DNA from: Branchiibius sp. NY16-3462-2 | GTDB taxonomy: Bacteria; Actinomycetota; Actinomycetes; Actinomycetales; Dermatophilaceae | DNA: 64,000 nucleotides | Assembly: GCF_001594145.1 (NCBI RefSeq) | Contig: NZ_LVCF01000043.1 | Location: 62,001-126,000 of the forward strand | Direction of reading: 5' to 3' | In this document: one piece after another, positions 1 through 8,720 of the stretch | How positions within the stretch are numbered: the stretch's first letter is position 1 | Layout of the letters: each line of letters starts with the position of its first letter | The notes under the pieces: generated by a model | The model's input: only the letters and a program-made list of their open reading frames with translations | Told to the model about the DNA's origin: nothing | Databases searched by the model: none | Translations under genes and position numbers: made by a program

Positions 1-23
1 TGGCGCATCGTGACGACGGCCAT
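1..23 (-). CDS. rpsB: 30S ribosomal protein S2, first codons (partial)
   Basis: Read on the minus strand these bases give ATG followed by codons for MAVVTMR, the N-terminus typical of actinobacterial ribosomal protein S2. A good ribosome binding site (GAAAGGA) lies 7 nt upstream of the ATG. The call rests on only seven residues plus synteny: in actinobacteria rpsB sits next to a divergent M23 peptidase and the xerC/dprA/comM/yraN block, all present here. The rest of the gene lies outside the window. Confidence 0.7.
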
Positions 24-130
24 GCCGAAGTCCTTTCGTTGTCGTTTCAGTTGGCTGCGACTCTCGAGGAGCCGCCCTGGTGTCCTGCCGTTTCGCGCTG
101 ACCCGGAGGTCAGACTGCTGCTACCGCGGC

Positions 131-146
131 CCGGATCGGGATCCGG
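131..146. repeat. Perfect short palindrome between rpsB and the aminotransferase
   Basis: CCGGATC and GATCCGG are separated by 2 nt in the 241-bp divergent region between rpsB and the aminotransferase. It could be a regulator site or chance in GC-rich DNA. Nothing else was recognised between 24 and 264 apart from the likely -10 of the aminotransferase (252-257). Confidence 0.3.
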
Positions 147-264
147 AGAAGGACACGCGAATTCGGCCGATGCCGCGATTGCGACACTGACCGTGCATCT
201 ATCGTACGGCGAGCCCGGGCTGTGCGGCGAATCGGCGCCTGCCGTGCGCCATAGGCTGGCGTTC

Positions 265-1431
265 GTGACCACCAACCGCCCGCCGATCGCACCCGCATTG
301 TCCGTGTTCGGCTCCACGATCTTCGGTGAGATGTCGGCGCTCGCTGCCCAGGTCGGTGCGGTCAACCTCGGGCAGGGTTTCCCCGACACCGACGGCCCCG
401 ACGAGGTACTGCAGGCCGCGCAGGATGCCATCGCCGGCGGCTACAACCAGTACCCGCCCGCCCTGGGCTATCCCGTGCTGCGCGAGGCAATCGCGCGCCA
501 CCAGCAGCGGTACTACGACCTCACCATCGATCCGCAGACCCAGGTCCTGGTGACGGTCGGTGCGACGGAGGCCATCGCGAGCGCCGTACTCGCGTTGTGC
601 GAGCCGGGCGATGAGGTGGTCACCTTCGAGCCCTACTACGACTCCTACGCGGCCTGCATCGCACTCGCGGGCGCGACCCGGCGCACCGTGCCGCTCCGGT
701 TCCCGGACTTCGCGGTCGATGAGGGCGCGTTGCGCGCCGCGTTCAGCGACCGGACCCGCCTGGTGCTGCTCAACACGCCGCACAACCCGACCGGCAAGGT
801 GTTCACCCGCGAGGAGCTGACCCTGATCGCCGAGCTGGCCGCCGCCCATGACGCGTACGTCGTGACCGACGAGGTCTACGAGCACCTCACCTTCGACGGC
901 GCGCGGCATATACCGTTTGCGACCCTGCCGGGTACCCAGGAGCGCACGATCACCATCTCCTCGGCCGGCAAGACCTTCTCCACGACGGGTTGGAAGGTGG
1001 GCTGGCTCAGTGGCCCGGCCGAGTTGGTCAGCGCCTGCCGGACGGTCAAGCAATTCCTGACGTACGTCGGCAGCGGGCCCTTCCAGCCCGCCATCGCCCT
1101 CGGTCTGGACACCCAGGACGACTACGTCACGCGATTCGCTGCGGACCTGGGCCGCAAGCGCGATCTGCTCTCAGCGGGGCTGACCGCCGCCGGCTTCGAG
1201 GTCGCCCGGCCCAGCGGCACGTACTTCGTCATCGCGGACGCCGCGCCGCTGGGTGTCACCGACGCGGTCGATTTCTGCTGGCAGTTGCCGCGCACCCACG
1301 GCGTCGCCGCGATCCCGGTGTCGGCGTTCTGCGACGACAAGGATGTGGCCCGCACGTTGGTGCGGTTCGCGTTCTGCAAGAAGGACGACGTGCTCCACGA
1401 CGCGGTGGAGCACCTGACCACCCACAAGTAA
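265..1431 (+). CDS. PLP-dependent class I/II aminotransferase
   Basis: A cytoplasmic fold-type I aminotransferase of 388 residues, usual for the family. It should swap an amino group between an amino acid and a 2-oxo acid. It carries GFP(D) near residue 33, NTPHNPTG in the middle and the PLP lysine in SSAGKTFSTTGWK. It resembles the actinobacterial group annotated as DapC-like or methionine/kynurenine aminotransferases, and the substrate cannot be read from sequence. I chose GTG 265: homology begins just after it, and TAGGCT at 252-257 sits 7 nt upstream, which fits a leaderless mRNA. The open frame extends back to 10 but the extra 85 residues look non-coding. It is not part of the sugar operon downstream. 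Confidence 0.88.
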   Translation: MTTNRPPIAPALSVFGSTIFGEMSALAAQVGAVNLGQGFPDTDGPDEVLQAAQDAIAGGYNQYPPALGYPVLREAIARHQQRYYDLTIDPQTQVLVTVGATEAIASAVLALCEPGDEVVTFEPYYDSYAACIALAGATRRTVPLRFPDFAVDEGALRAAFSDRTRLVLLNTPHNPTGKVFTREELTLIAELAAAHDAYVVTDEVYEHLTFDGARHIPFATLPGTQERTITISSAGKTFSTTGWKVGWLSGPAELVSACRTVKQFLTYVGSGPFQPAIALGLDTQDDYVTRFAADLGRKRDLLSAGLTAAGFEVARPSGTYFVIADAAPLGVTDAVDFCWQLPRTHGVAAIPVSAFCDDKDVARTLVRFAFCKKDDVLHDAVEHLTTHK

Positions 1432-1497
1432 ACGTTTCCACTTTCTAAACCGCAAATTCGCTCTGCCTTTGTTGGCCTTTGTGGCTTCTCCATGGTC

Positions 1498-1517
1498 TAT
1501 GTTAGAAATCGTTTTCC
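1498..1517 (+). promoter_or_regulatory. Promoter -10 and LacI-type operator of importer A
   Basis: TATGTT (1498-1503) looks like a -10 element. Immediately downstream, AGAAATCGTTTTCC (1504-1517) is a near-palindrome centred on CG, the style bound by LacI-family repressors. Two related sites lie before lacI (6191) and importer B (7346). Position across the expected start point fits repression. No convincing -35 was seen. Confidence 0.5.
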
Positions 1518-1590
1518 GCTGTGACGTGACTCACACAGACGATCTCAGCAGCCGACCCGGCCACCGAAAACCAGACAGGGGACCTGAACC

Positions 1591-2943
1591 ATGTCCGACC
1601 GCGTTACTCGCCGCGCCGTCCTGCACGCGGGTGTCGCCGCAACAGCAGTGGCAGGAGCGGGCGGACTCGTTGGCTGCGGCAGCCGATCCACTACCGGCGA
1701 TGACACGCCGCTGCAGTTCTGGCAGTTCTACGCTCCGCAATCCCTGAGCCAACCCGACCTCAAGGCCCAGAACCAATGGTTCCTGGATGCCGCTGCCGAC
1801 TGGAACGCGCGGAACAAGACGAAGGTCCAGATGGTCTACATCCCCAACTTCACCGATCCGTCGAACACCCGCCTGGCGACGGCGTTCGCGTCGGGATCCG
1901 GCCCGGACATCTTCCTGATCTCCCCCGGCGACTTCCTCCGATACGCCAACGGCGGCGCGCTATTCGACCTTGCCCCCTTCATGACCAAGGAAGCGATCGC
2001 CGATTTCTCCCCCAGCGTGCTGTCAACCCGCACGATCGGCGACAAAATCTTTGGCCTGCCGATGGAGGTCGAACCGTTGGCAATGTTCTACTCCAAGCCG
2101 GCCTTCGAGAAGGCGCACCTGTCCGAGGCGGACCTCCCCACGAGCTGGGATGAGTTGCTCGAGGTGGCCGGCAAGCTTACGACTGCTACCCAGTCAGGTC
2201 TGGTCTTCGAGACCACACCTGGCTACTTCCAGAACTTCACCTGGTACCCCTGGCTCTGGCAGGGCGGCGGCGAGGTGATCGACCCGCAGACGCAGAAGGC
2301 CACCTTCGACAGCCCGGCAGCGGTCCAGGCACTCACCCTGTGGGGCGACTCCATCGCCAAAGGAGTTGCACCGCGAACACTGCCAGCAAACGGCGACCTG
2401 CCAGGTGCGTTCCGCGAAGGATTCGCGGCCATGTGGCAGAGCGGCATCTGGCAAGTAGCAGGGTTTCGCGCCAACCAGCCGGACTTCCAGTACGGCGTTT
2501 TCCCGCTACCGACTCCGCCGGGCGGCAAACCCGCCACCGTCCTTGGCGGTTGGGCCTGGTGCGTCAACGCGCGGGGCCGCAACCCCGAGGCGGCGGCAAA
2601 GTTCGTCGTGGAGTCGATCGGCTCGATGTCGGCCGCCTCGATCGCCCGCGTCGCCACCTGGTGTTCGGTCGCCAAAAGCGACATGGCGCCGCGCAAGAGC
2701 GTCGAGGCGCACATGGCCGCATCCGGGGTGTTCACCAAGGATCCGATGCTCGGCTACTTCCGGGACAAGATCCTGCCCGCCGGTCGCAGCGAACCACGCT
2801 ATCCCCCGCCGCTGTACAAGGCCCTGTCCAACGCCATCCAGAACGTGCAGAGCGCAGGCGCGAACGCGGCCGGCCAGGTACGTGTCGCCCAAGGGGCGAT
2901 CGAGGCGTTCCTTGAGACCTACGACGGAGGTTCACTTCGATGA
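1591..2943 (+). CDS. Sugar ABC transporter substrate-binding lipoprotein (importer A)
   Basis: A 450-residue extracytoplasmic solute-binding protein of the carbohydrate (family 1) type. The N-terminus has a twin-arginine pair (TRRAVLHAG) and a lipobox ending LVGC, so it is probably Tat-exported and lipid-anchored. A ribosome binding site (AGGGGA) precedes ATG 1591. It heads importer A with two permeases that follow at 4-nt and 11-nt overlaps. No ATPase is encoded here. Such importers commonly share an MsiK-type ATPase made elsewhere. Expression is probably under the LacI-type operator at 1504. The sugar is not known. Confidence 0.9.
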   Translation: MSDRVTRRAVLHAGVAATAVAGAGGLVGCGSRSTTGDDTPLQFWQFYAPQSLSQPDLKAQNQWFLDAAADWNARNKTKVQMVYIPNFTDPSNTRLATAFASGSGPDIFLISPGDFLRYANGGALFDLAPFMTKEAIADFSPSVLSTRTIGDKIFGLPMEVEPLAMFYSKPAFEKAHLSEADLPTSWDELLEVAGKLTTATQSGLVFETTPGYFQNFTWYPWLWQGGGEVIDPQTQKATFDSPAAVQALTLWGDSIAKGVAPRTLPANGDLPGAFREGFAAMWQSGIWQVAGFRANQPDFQYGVFPLPTPPGGKPATVLGGWAWCVNARGRNPEAAAKFVVESIGSMSAASIARVATWCSVAKSDMAPRKSVEAHMAASGVFTKDPMLGYFRDKILPAGRSEPRYPPPLYKALSNAIQNVQSAGANAAGQVRVAQGAIEAFLETYDGGSLR

Positions 2944-3896
2944 GCACCAGTCAGACCACCCACGCTCGCAGCGTCACCCGACCGGGCGTCGGTGCCTCGG
3001 CCTCACCCCGCGCCCGGCGCGGTGGACGGCGCGAGGGCCGTGCCGCCTTCTGGTTCCTTCTGCCCGACGTGCTCGGCTTGTCGATCTTCGTGTTCGTCCC
3101 CATGGTGCTGGCGATCGTCCTGGGGTTCTTCCGCGTCGACGGCTTCGGCCACGCCTCCTTCATCGGGGTCAGTAACTACACCCGGATGGCTGGCGACCCC
3201 GCGTTCTGGCAGTCGGTGCGAGTCACCGGCCTCTACCTGGTGGCCCTGGTGCCGTCCGTCTTCATCATCAGCTTGTTGCTGGCGCTCCTGGTGCAGCAGA
3301 AGATCCCCTTCATCGGGGTCATCCGCAGCGCCCTGTTCGCGCCGTACGTGGTGAGCCTGGTGGTCATCGGCCTGCTATGGCAGTTCATGCTCGCCGACCG
3401 GGTGGGCGTCATCCCGACCTTCCTGTCGAAGTTCGGAATTCACGACATCTCACTGCTCGGCGACCCGCACTACACGCTCGTCACGGTGATCGTGATCTCC
3501 ATCTGGTTCCAGATGGGCTACTACATGATCATCTTTCTGTCGGGGCTGCAGGACATCCCCCAGGAACTCTACGAGTCAGCGCGGCTCGACGGCACGAACG
3601 CGTGGCAGCGCTTCCGCCACATCACGTGGCCGATGCTGCGACCAACGTCGCTGTTCGTCTTCATCACCGTGACGATCTCGGTCATCACCGGTGGGTTCGA
3701 TCTGATCTACATCATGACCGGCGGTGGGCCAGCCGGCTCTACTTCCCTGCTGATCTATTACGTCTACGAGCAAGCGTTCCTCTTCGGCGAGTACGGATAC
3801 GCCGCAGCGATCGGATCGGTGCTTGTCTTCGTGCTGTTGATGTGGTCGGCGTTCATGTTCAAGATTACGAAGGGAGGGCGGGTCGATGACGAGTGA
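2940..3896 (+). CDS. Sugar ABC transporter permease, MalF/UgpA type (importer A)
   Basis: A 318-residue inner-membrane permease with six or so hydrophobic segments. The EAA loop that contacts the ATPase reads ELYESARLDGTNAWQRF. A basic, charged N-terminus precedes the first membrane helix (about residues 38-60). The start ATG overlaps the stop of the substrate-binding gene (ATGA), so the two are translationally coupled. It forms the membrane channel with the next gene product. Confidence 0.9.
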   Translation: MSTSQTTHARSVTRPGVGASASPRARRGGRREGRAAFWFLLPDVLGLSIFVFVPMVLAIVLGFFRVDGFGHASFIGVSNYTRMAGDPAFWQSVRVTGLYLVALVPSVFIISLLLALLVQQKIPFIGVIRSALFAPYVVSLVVIGLLWQFMLADRVGVIPTFLSKFGIHDISLLGDPHYTLVTVIVISIWFQMGYYMIIFLSGLQDIPQELYESARLDGTNAWQRFRHITWPMLRPTSLFVFITVTISVITGGFDLIYIMTGGGPAGSTSLLIYYVYEQAFLFGEYGYAAAIGSVLVFVLLMWSAFMFKITKGGRVDDE

Positions 3897-4749
3897 GTCA
3901 ATCCCGTTGAAGAACAAGAGGATTCGTCGTTCTGATCGCAGATGGACCGGCAGGACCGCGGTGCTGTTCCTGGTTGGCGCGATCGTTGCACTCGTCACCA
4001 TCTTTCCGCTCGTCTATCTCGTCCTGTCCTCCTTCAAGCCGGCGGATGAGATCTACTCGACGTCCCTATGGCCCAAGCACTGGACCGTGGACAACATCGT
4101 GTATGTCTTCCGAGAGGTCCCGTTCGCCCGATACCTGCTCAACAGCTTCGTCGTGTCGGCGGTCATCACGGTCGTCGCGCTGTTCTTCCATTCGATGGCT
4201 GCCTACGCCCTGGCACGGCTGCACTTCAAAGGTCGCGACACGCTCTTTTTGATCATCTTCTCAACCCTGCTGGTCAGCCTGCCCGTCGTGCTGATTCCCT
4301 CGTTCCTCGTGGCTCGCACCCTGGGGTTACTGGACAACTACGGCGGCCTGATCATCCCGCCCTTGTTCAGTGCGTTCGGAATCTTCCTGCTGCGGCAGTT
4401 TTATCTGTCGCTACCGGACGAACTGGAGGAAGCCGCACTGGTCGACGGAGCCAGCTACTGGCGGATCTATTGGAGCATCGTGCTTCCGCTGTCGCGACCA
4501 ATCCTTGCCGCCTTGGGCGTCTTCTTCTTCCTGGCCAACTGGAACTCGTTCATCTGGCCGCTGACCATCACCTCCGACCCCGATCTGCGGGTGGTTCAGG
4601 TCGGGATCTCCACCTTCAAACAGCAGTACGCCTCGAGCCAGCAATACGTCATCGCTGCATCCATGATCGCCGCGCTGCCGACGCTGGCGTTGTTCTTCTT
4701 CTTCCAGAAACAGATCACGGAGTCGATCAAGACATCCGGGTTCAAGTGA
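3886..4749 (+). CDS. Sugar ABC transporter permease, MalG/UgpE type (importer A)
   Basis: A 287-residue partner permease with a CUT1-type EAA loop (ELEEAALVDGASYWRIYW). It overlaps the preceding permease by 11 nt. The first membrane helix is about residues 25-45. It ends only 4 nt from the stop of the convergent phosphatase gene, and I see no hairpin between them. It closes importer A. Confidence 0.9.
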   Translation: MTSESIPLKNKRIRRSDRRWTGRTAVLFLVGAIVALVTIFPLVYLVLSSFKPADEIYSTSLWPKHWTVDNIVYVFREVPFARYLLNSFVVSAVITVVALFFHSMAAYALARLHFKGRDTLFLIIFSTLLVSLPVVLIPSFLVARTLGLLDNYGGLIIPPLFSAFGIFLLRQFYLSLPDELEEAALVDGASYWRIYWSIVLPLSRPILAALGVFFFLANWNSFIWPLTITSDPDLRVVQVGISTFKQQYASSQQYVIAASMIAALPTLALFFFFQKQITESIKTSGFK

Positions 4750-4753
4750 GCCT

Positions 4754-5551
4754 TCAGGACAGGTAGTTCGCCCGAAGTGCCTGCTGCCGCTCGGGGTTCA
4801 TGCCCAGACCGTCGGCCAGGTAGCGGTCCATCGACCCGAACTCCTTGTCGACGGTGTCGAAGGAGTTCTGCAGGTAGGCCCGGTCCACCCCCAGCACCGG
4901 CCGCAGCACGTCGGGATCACCGCCGGCGAGTTCGAAGGCCTCGAACGACTTCTTGAACCTCGGCAACAGCTGCTCATTGGTCAGCAGGTACTCCTGCACG
5001 ATCTGCTCGCGGGGCACTCCGAGCACCGTGAAGATGAGCGCCGCACCCCACCCGGTGCGGTCCTTGCCCGTCGTGCAGTGGAACAGCACCGGCTCGACCG
5101 CCTGCTCGATGACGTCGAAAAAGCTGCGGTAGGCCGTCAACGCGCTGGGCAGGACGACGATCTCCCGGTAGGCGACCGACATGAACTCGACCGCCTTGCC
5201 ATCACTGAGCGCAGTGGTGACCTCGCGCGGGTGTTTCAGCAACTCGCGCAGGTCGGCGGAAGCCGCCATCTCGCTACCTTCCAGCACGTCGAGGAACACG
5301 TTCGTGGCCCCGGGCACCGCCGGGTCGGGCTCGGCGTCCCGCTCCAGCTTCGTGCGCAGGTCGATGACCGTCTGCACCTGCCGGTCCACCAACTGTTCGG
5401 TGTCGGCCTCGTCGATACCGGCCAATTTGGTCGAGCGGTAGAGCCGACCTGATGCGACCACTGCGCCGTCCGCTGCGGTCCACCCGCCGAGGTCGCGCAG
5501 GTTGGCGAGGGTCGGTAGATCGATCGGGGCTCCGGGTGCGGACTGTGCCAT
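4754..5551 (-). CDS. PtpB-like tyrosine/serine protein phosphatase
   Basis: A 265-residue soluble phosphatase. The P-loop is HCTTGKDRTGWG, which matches HCX5R with cysteine as nucleophile and an acidic residue inside the loop, as in the Mycobacterium PtpB (Rv0153c) family. The N-terminal NLRDLGG and RSTKL segments are typical of this family. It should remove phosphate from phosphotyrosine proteins or phosphoinositides. There is no signal peptide in this reading. I started at ATG 5551 because family similarity begins with IDLPTLANLRDLGG; upstream sequence lacks a strong ribosome binding site. The gene is isolated between importer A and the M23 peptidase, both on the other strand. Confidence 0.88.
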   Translation of the reverse strand: MAQSAPGAPIDLPTLANLRDLGGWTAADGAVVASGRLYRSTKLAGIDEADTEQLVDRQVQTVIDLRTKLERDAEPDPAVPGATNVFLDVLEGSEMAASADLRELLKHPREVTTALSDGKAVEFMSVAYREIVVLPSALTAYRSFFDVIEQAVEPVLFHCTTGKDRTGWGAALIFTVLGVPREQIVQEYLLTNEQLLPRFKKSFEAFELAGGDPDVLRPVLGVDRAYLQNSFDTVDKEFGSMDRYLADGLGMNPERQQALRANYLS

Positions 5552-5662
5552 GAACACATTGTGGCCGGACCGGTTGTGGATACCGATCGCAGCCCTGCCG
5601 GTTGTCCACACATCGCGTCGTTCACATGGCGGATCCGCCCGTCGCCCTCGCAGGCTGACGTC

Positions 5663-6148
5663 ATGCAGGTCCTCCTCGCGGTCGTGATGGGGATCGCCAA
5701 CGCCCTCGCGGTGACCCCGGCCGCCGTCCCCGCTACGTCCTACGCCTGGCCGATCCCGTTGCCGCACAGTATTTTTCGACCATTCGAAGCGCCACCGCAT
5801 CCGTGGTCGGCAGGACATCGCGGGGTCGACCTGGCCGCCGCAGGCGGCACGGCCATCGTGTCGGCGGGCCCCGGGGTGGTCACCTTCAGTGGGATGGTCG
5901 CCGGCCGGGGCGTGGTCGCAGTGCGGCATCCGGACGGTCGGCGCACGACGTACGAACCTCTGGATGACCGGGTCACCTCGGGCACCCAGGTGATCGCCGG
6001 TACGCCGCTCGGTCGCCTCTCGGTGAGCGGTAGCCACTGCGCGCCATCGGCGTGCCTGCACTGGGGATTGCTGGTCGGGGACGACCAGTACCGGGACCCG
6101 TTGTCACTGCTTCGCACTGCGCCGATCGTCCTGCTCCCGACGGGCTGA
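5663..6148 (+). CDS. Secreted M23-family peptidase (LytM-type), Rv2891-like
   Basis: A 161-residue exported protein: a hydrophobic signal peptide (about 1-23) and one M23/LytM domain. The zinc-binding HxxxD motif is seen in GHRGVDLAA. The HxH motif is replaced by CLHWGL, so the zinc-binding second histidine remains but the first histidine is a cysteine. The same CLHWG pattern is, from memory, shared by actinobacterial homologues next to rpsB, so it is probably a subfamily trait. A role in peptidoglycan hydrolysis or binding is likely. In related genomes it lies directly divergent from rpsB. Here about 5.6 kb separates them. Confidence 0.85.
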   Translation: MQVLLAVVMGIANALAVTPAAVPATSYAWPIPLPHSIFRPFEAPPHPWSAGHRGVDLAAAGGTAIVSAGPGVVTFSGMVAGRGVVAVRHPDGRRTTYEPLDDRVTSGTQVIAGTPLGRLSVSGSHCAPSACLHWGLLVGDDQYRDPLSLLRTAPIVLLPTG

Positions 6149-6190
6149 GCACGCTGCGAGAAACATCGGGAAAATCGAACGGCGACGTGC

Positions 6191-6221
6191 GATATCGATT
6201 TCCACGGAATGCCGATAGGGT
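6191..6221 (+). promoter_or_regulatory. Candidate lacI promoter and operator
   Basis: GATATCGATTTC (6191-6202) is an imperfect palindrome centred on CG that shares ATCGATT with the site at 7346. TAGGGT (6216-6221) is a plausible -10. The operator would cover the -35 region, which fits autoregulation of the adjacent lacI gene. Confidence 0.42.
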
Positions 6222-6259
6222 CATCGCAGCCCGCCGCCTTCATCCCCCGGAGACCGAAC

Positions 6260-7282
6260 ATGCCGACCACCATCAAAGACGTCGCCGCCCGAGCTGACGT
6301 ATCGGTCGCCACCGTCTCCAGAGTGCTCAACGGAGTAGCGTCCGTCGATCCCGCGATGGCGCGCCGAGTGCGCGCGGCGGCCAAAGCCCTCGGCTACGAG
6401 GGGAATCCGGTCGCCCGTAGCCTGCGCACCCAGAAGTCAGATCTGCTGGCACTGATCATCTCCGATATCGGCAACCCGTTCTTCACGGCCGTCGCACGCG
6501 GAGTGGAGGACGTCGCCCAGACGGCCGGATACTCGGTCCTGTTGTGCAACTCGGACGAGGACTCCCAGAAAGAATCGCGCTATCTCGATATCGCGCGACG
6601 GAGCATGGTGGCCGGAGTTCTGTTGTCTCCCAACGCCGGTGGCTCTGATGTGTCAGCCCTGCTGAACGCCAACATCCCGGTCGTCGCCATCGACCGCGCG
6701 CTCAACGACGCGATCGACAGCGTGTTCGTCGACTCCTCCGAGGGCGCCCGTAGCGCGACCGAGCATCTGCTGGAGCAGGGCTGGCGACGCCCGGCGTGCA
6801 TCACCGGACCCCGGGAGGCCGACACCGCAGAACGGCGGGCCCGTGGATTCCGGGAGGCCATGACCCGCGCCGGCGACCGTCACCCCGACTCGCTGATCCG
6901 GTACGCGGATTACCGCGTTGCCGGCGGTCGAGCAGCGGCGGCAGACCTGCTCGACACCTCGACGCCTCCGGACGCGTTGTTCGTCGCCAACTCCGAGATG
7001 GTCATCGGTGCGATCGAGGAAATCCGCTCTCGCGGAATGCGAATCGGGCATGACATCGGCCTGGTGGGTTTCGACGACACCCCGTGGGCGCCGTTCGTGG
7101 AACCTCCGTTGACGGTGATCGACCAGCCCGCCTACAACATCGGCGCGGAAGCAACCCGATTGTTGCTCCAGCGGGTCAACCGCTCGCCGCACAACTCCAC
7201 GACCCGCACCTCTGATATCGCCCGGATGGTCTTGCTGCGCACCTCACTGACCGTGCGCGAGAGCTCGCTGCGACACCCCTGA
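6260..7282 (+). CDS. LacI-family transcriptional regulator of the sugar island
   Basis: A 340-residue repressor. Residues 1-55 hold the LacI helix-turn-helix and hinge (TIKDVAARADVSVATVSRVL), followed by a periplasmic-binding-protein-like effector domain. I chose ATG 6260, where the HTH begins and GGAG sits upstream. It lies between the two importer operons and upstream of the larger one. Three LacI-style palindromes occur at 1504, 6191 and 7346, so it probably represses both operons and itself until a sugar or sugar phosphate binds. Confidence 0.93.
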   Translation: MPTTIKDVAARADVSVATVSRVLNGVASVDPAMARRVRAAAKALGYEGNPVARSLRTQKSDLLALIISDIGNPFFTAVARGVEDVAQTAGYSVLLCNSDEDSQKESRYLDIARRSMVAGVLLSPNAGGSDVSALLNANIPVVAIDRALNDAIDSVFVDSSEGARSATEHLLEQGWRRPACITGPREADTAERRARGFREAMTRAGDRHPDSLIRYADYRVAGGRAAAADLLDTSTPPDALFVANSEMVIGAIEEIRSRGMRIGHDIGLVGFDDTPWAPFVEPPLTVIDQPAYNIGAEATRLLLQRVNRSPHNSTTRTSDIARMVLLRTSLTVRESSLRHP

Positions 7283-7301
7283 CCGGCTGGACGAGAACCG
7301 C

Positions 7302-7359
7302 TTGACGGCAGTGACCCAGGCCACATAGTGTCACTCCCGAGGATGAGTAATCGATTCCT
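7302..7359 (+). promoter_or_regulatory. Promoter and LacI operator of the large sugar operon
   Basis: TTGACG (7302-7307), an 18-nt spacer and TAGTGT (7326-7331) form a good sigma-70-type promoter. AGTAATCGATTCCT (7346-7359) is a palindrome with one mismatch, centred on CG just downstream of the expected start. It is the best of the three LacI-type sites. Confidence 0.6.
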
Positions 7360-7394
7360 CGCACGTCCGGCAAAATTCACAAAGAGGTGTATCC

Positions 7395-8720
7395 ATGTCC
7401 GCATCCGGTCAGGCCCGCATCCAGCGGCGGACCATCCTCAAGGCCAGCGCGGCAGCGTTGGCTCTTCCCGCCTTCGGTTCCCTCGCTGCCTGCGGCGGAT
7501 CCTCCGGCGGCAGCAGCGGCGGTGGCGGCGCGAGCGGCCCCCTCACGTTGCTCTACATGGGTGACGCCACCCAGCAGAAAGCGTTCCAGCAGTTGTTCGA
7601 CGCGTTCCACAAGGAACACCCGGACATCGAGATCAAGGCGACCGGTATCGCGGCGGGCGACTGGGCCACCTTCGTCAACACCGTCTCCACGCAGATCGCC
7701 GGCGGCAAGGTGCCCGACATTGTCGATGTCGCCACCGAGGGTCAGCAACTGATGGCGTCCAAGGGGCTGCTGGAACCGCTGGACGACCGCATCGCCAAGG
7801 ACAAGGCCGAGACTGATACCTTCTTCAACGGGATCGCTCCGAACCTCAAGACCTGGAGCGCGAAGTACGGTTCGCCGGACGGCAAGACCTACTACATCCC
7901 CGGTGGCTACAACACCACCGTGCAGTACTGCAACACCGAGGTGTTCCAGAAGGCCGGCGTCGACCTGCCGACCGGTGACTGGACCTGGGATGACTACAAG
8001 AATGCCGGGGAGCAGATCAAGTCCAAGACGGGCGCCTACCTGTTGGGTGTCGGCTACGGCTTCCCGTTCGTAGACATCATGCCGTGGCTGCTCACCAACG
8101 GCGCCAGCACGATCGATGCAGAGTGGAAGAAGGCGACCTTCAACTCGCCCGAGGCCGTCGAGGCCGTCACCTACGTCAAGAGCCTGCTGGACGCTGGCTA
8201 CTCCCCCAAGCCCGGTGGCACCTTCGATGCGGCCGCTCAGTTCCAGAAAGGCAAACTCGCGACCCTCGGTGGCGGTCGCTGGCCGACGCTGGACATCCGC
8301 CGACTCAACATGGTCGACAAGACCCAGATCGTGAAGTGGCCGATGAAGAAGAGCAACGGCTCGGCGGCCGGTTGGGATGCGTGGCCGATCTTCAAGGCTT
8401 CCCAACGCAAGGACAAGGCCTGGACCTTCCTGAAGTGGATGATGTCCGAAAAGGCCTCGGAGTTCTATGCCAGTGTCGGCGGCACCAACGTTCCGGCTCT
8501 GACCGCTGTCGCCCAGAGCGAGGTCTTCCTCAAGGACGCACCCAAGGGCACTGAGCTCATCGCCAGCGCGATCGACTATGCGACCCCGATCCCCAGCCCT
8601 GCCAAGGGCGCGCAGATCCAGACCGAGGTCACCAAGGGCTGGCAGGCTGCCATCCTCGGACAGAAGTCTCCGCAGGACGCGCTGGACCAGGCGAACACGG
8701 CGATCCAAGCCCTGCTGTGA
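7395..8720 (+). CDS. Sugar ABC transporter substrate-binding lipoprotein (importer B)
   Basis: A 441-residue carbohydrate-binding lipoprotein. The N-terminus has a twin-arginine motif (QRRTILKAS) and a lipobox ending LAAC, followed by a Gly/Ser-rich linker. AGAGGTG precedes ATG 7395. It is the first gene of an eight-gene, fully overlapping operon that also carries enzymes. The sugar it brings in is presumably the substrate of the GH172/GH116-type enzymes or a product of them. It is distinct in sequence from the importer A protein, so the two may bind different saccharides. Confidence 0.92.
   Translation: MSASGQARIQRRTILKASAAALALPAFGSLAACGGSSGGSSGGGGASGPLTLLYMGDATQQKAFQQLFDAFHKEHPDIEIKATGIAAGDWATFVNTVSTQIAGGKVPDIVDVATEGQQLMASKGLLEPLDDRIAKDKAETDTFFNGIAPNLKTWSAKYGSPDGKTYYIPGGYNTTVQYCNTEVFQKAGVDLPTGDWTWDDYKNAGEQIKSKTGAYLLGVGYGFPFVDIMPWLLTNGASTIDAEWKKATFNSPEAVEAVTYVKSLLDAGYSPKPGGTFDAAAQFQKGKLATLGGGRWPTLDIRRLNMVDKTQIVKWPMKKSNGSAAGWDAWPIFKASQRKDKAWTFLKWMMSEKASEFYASVGGTNVPALTAVAQSEVFLKDAPKGTELIASAIDYATPIPSPAKGAQIQTEVTKGWQAAILGQKSPQDALDQANTAIQALL

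Noticed and set aside
10..264. N-terminal extension of the aminotransferase by 85 residues
   Set aside because: The extension matches nothing in the family, is Arg/Ser/Pro-rich like shadow frames, and would overlap the rpsB start.
199..1053. Minus-strand frame of 284 codons
   Set aside because: It is antisense to the aminotransferase and has Arg/Gly-rich composition typical of shadow frames in high-GC DNA.
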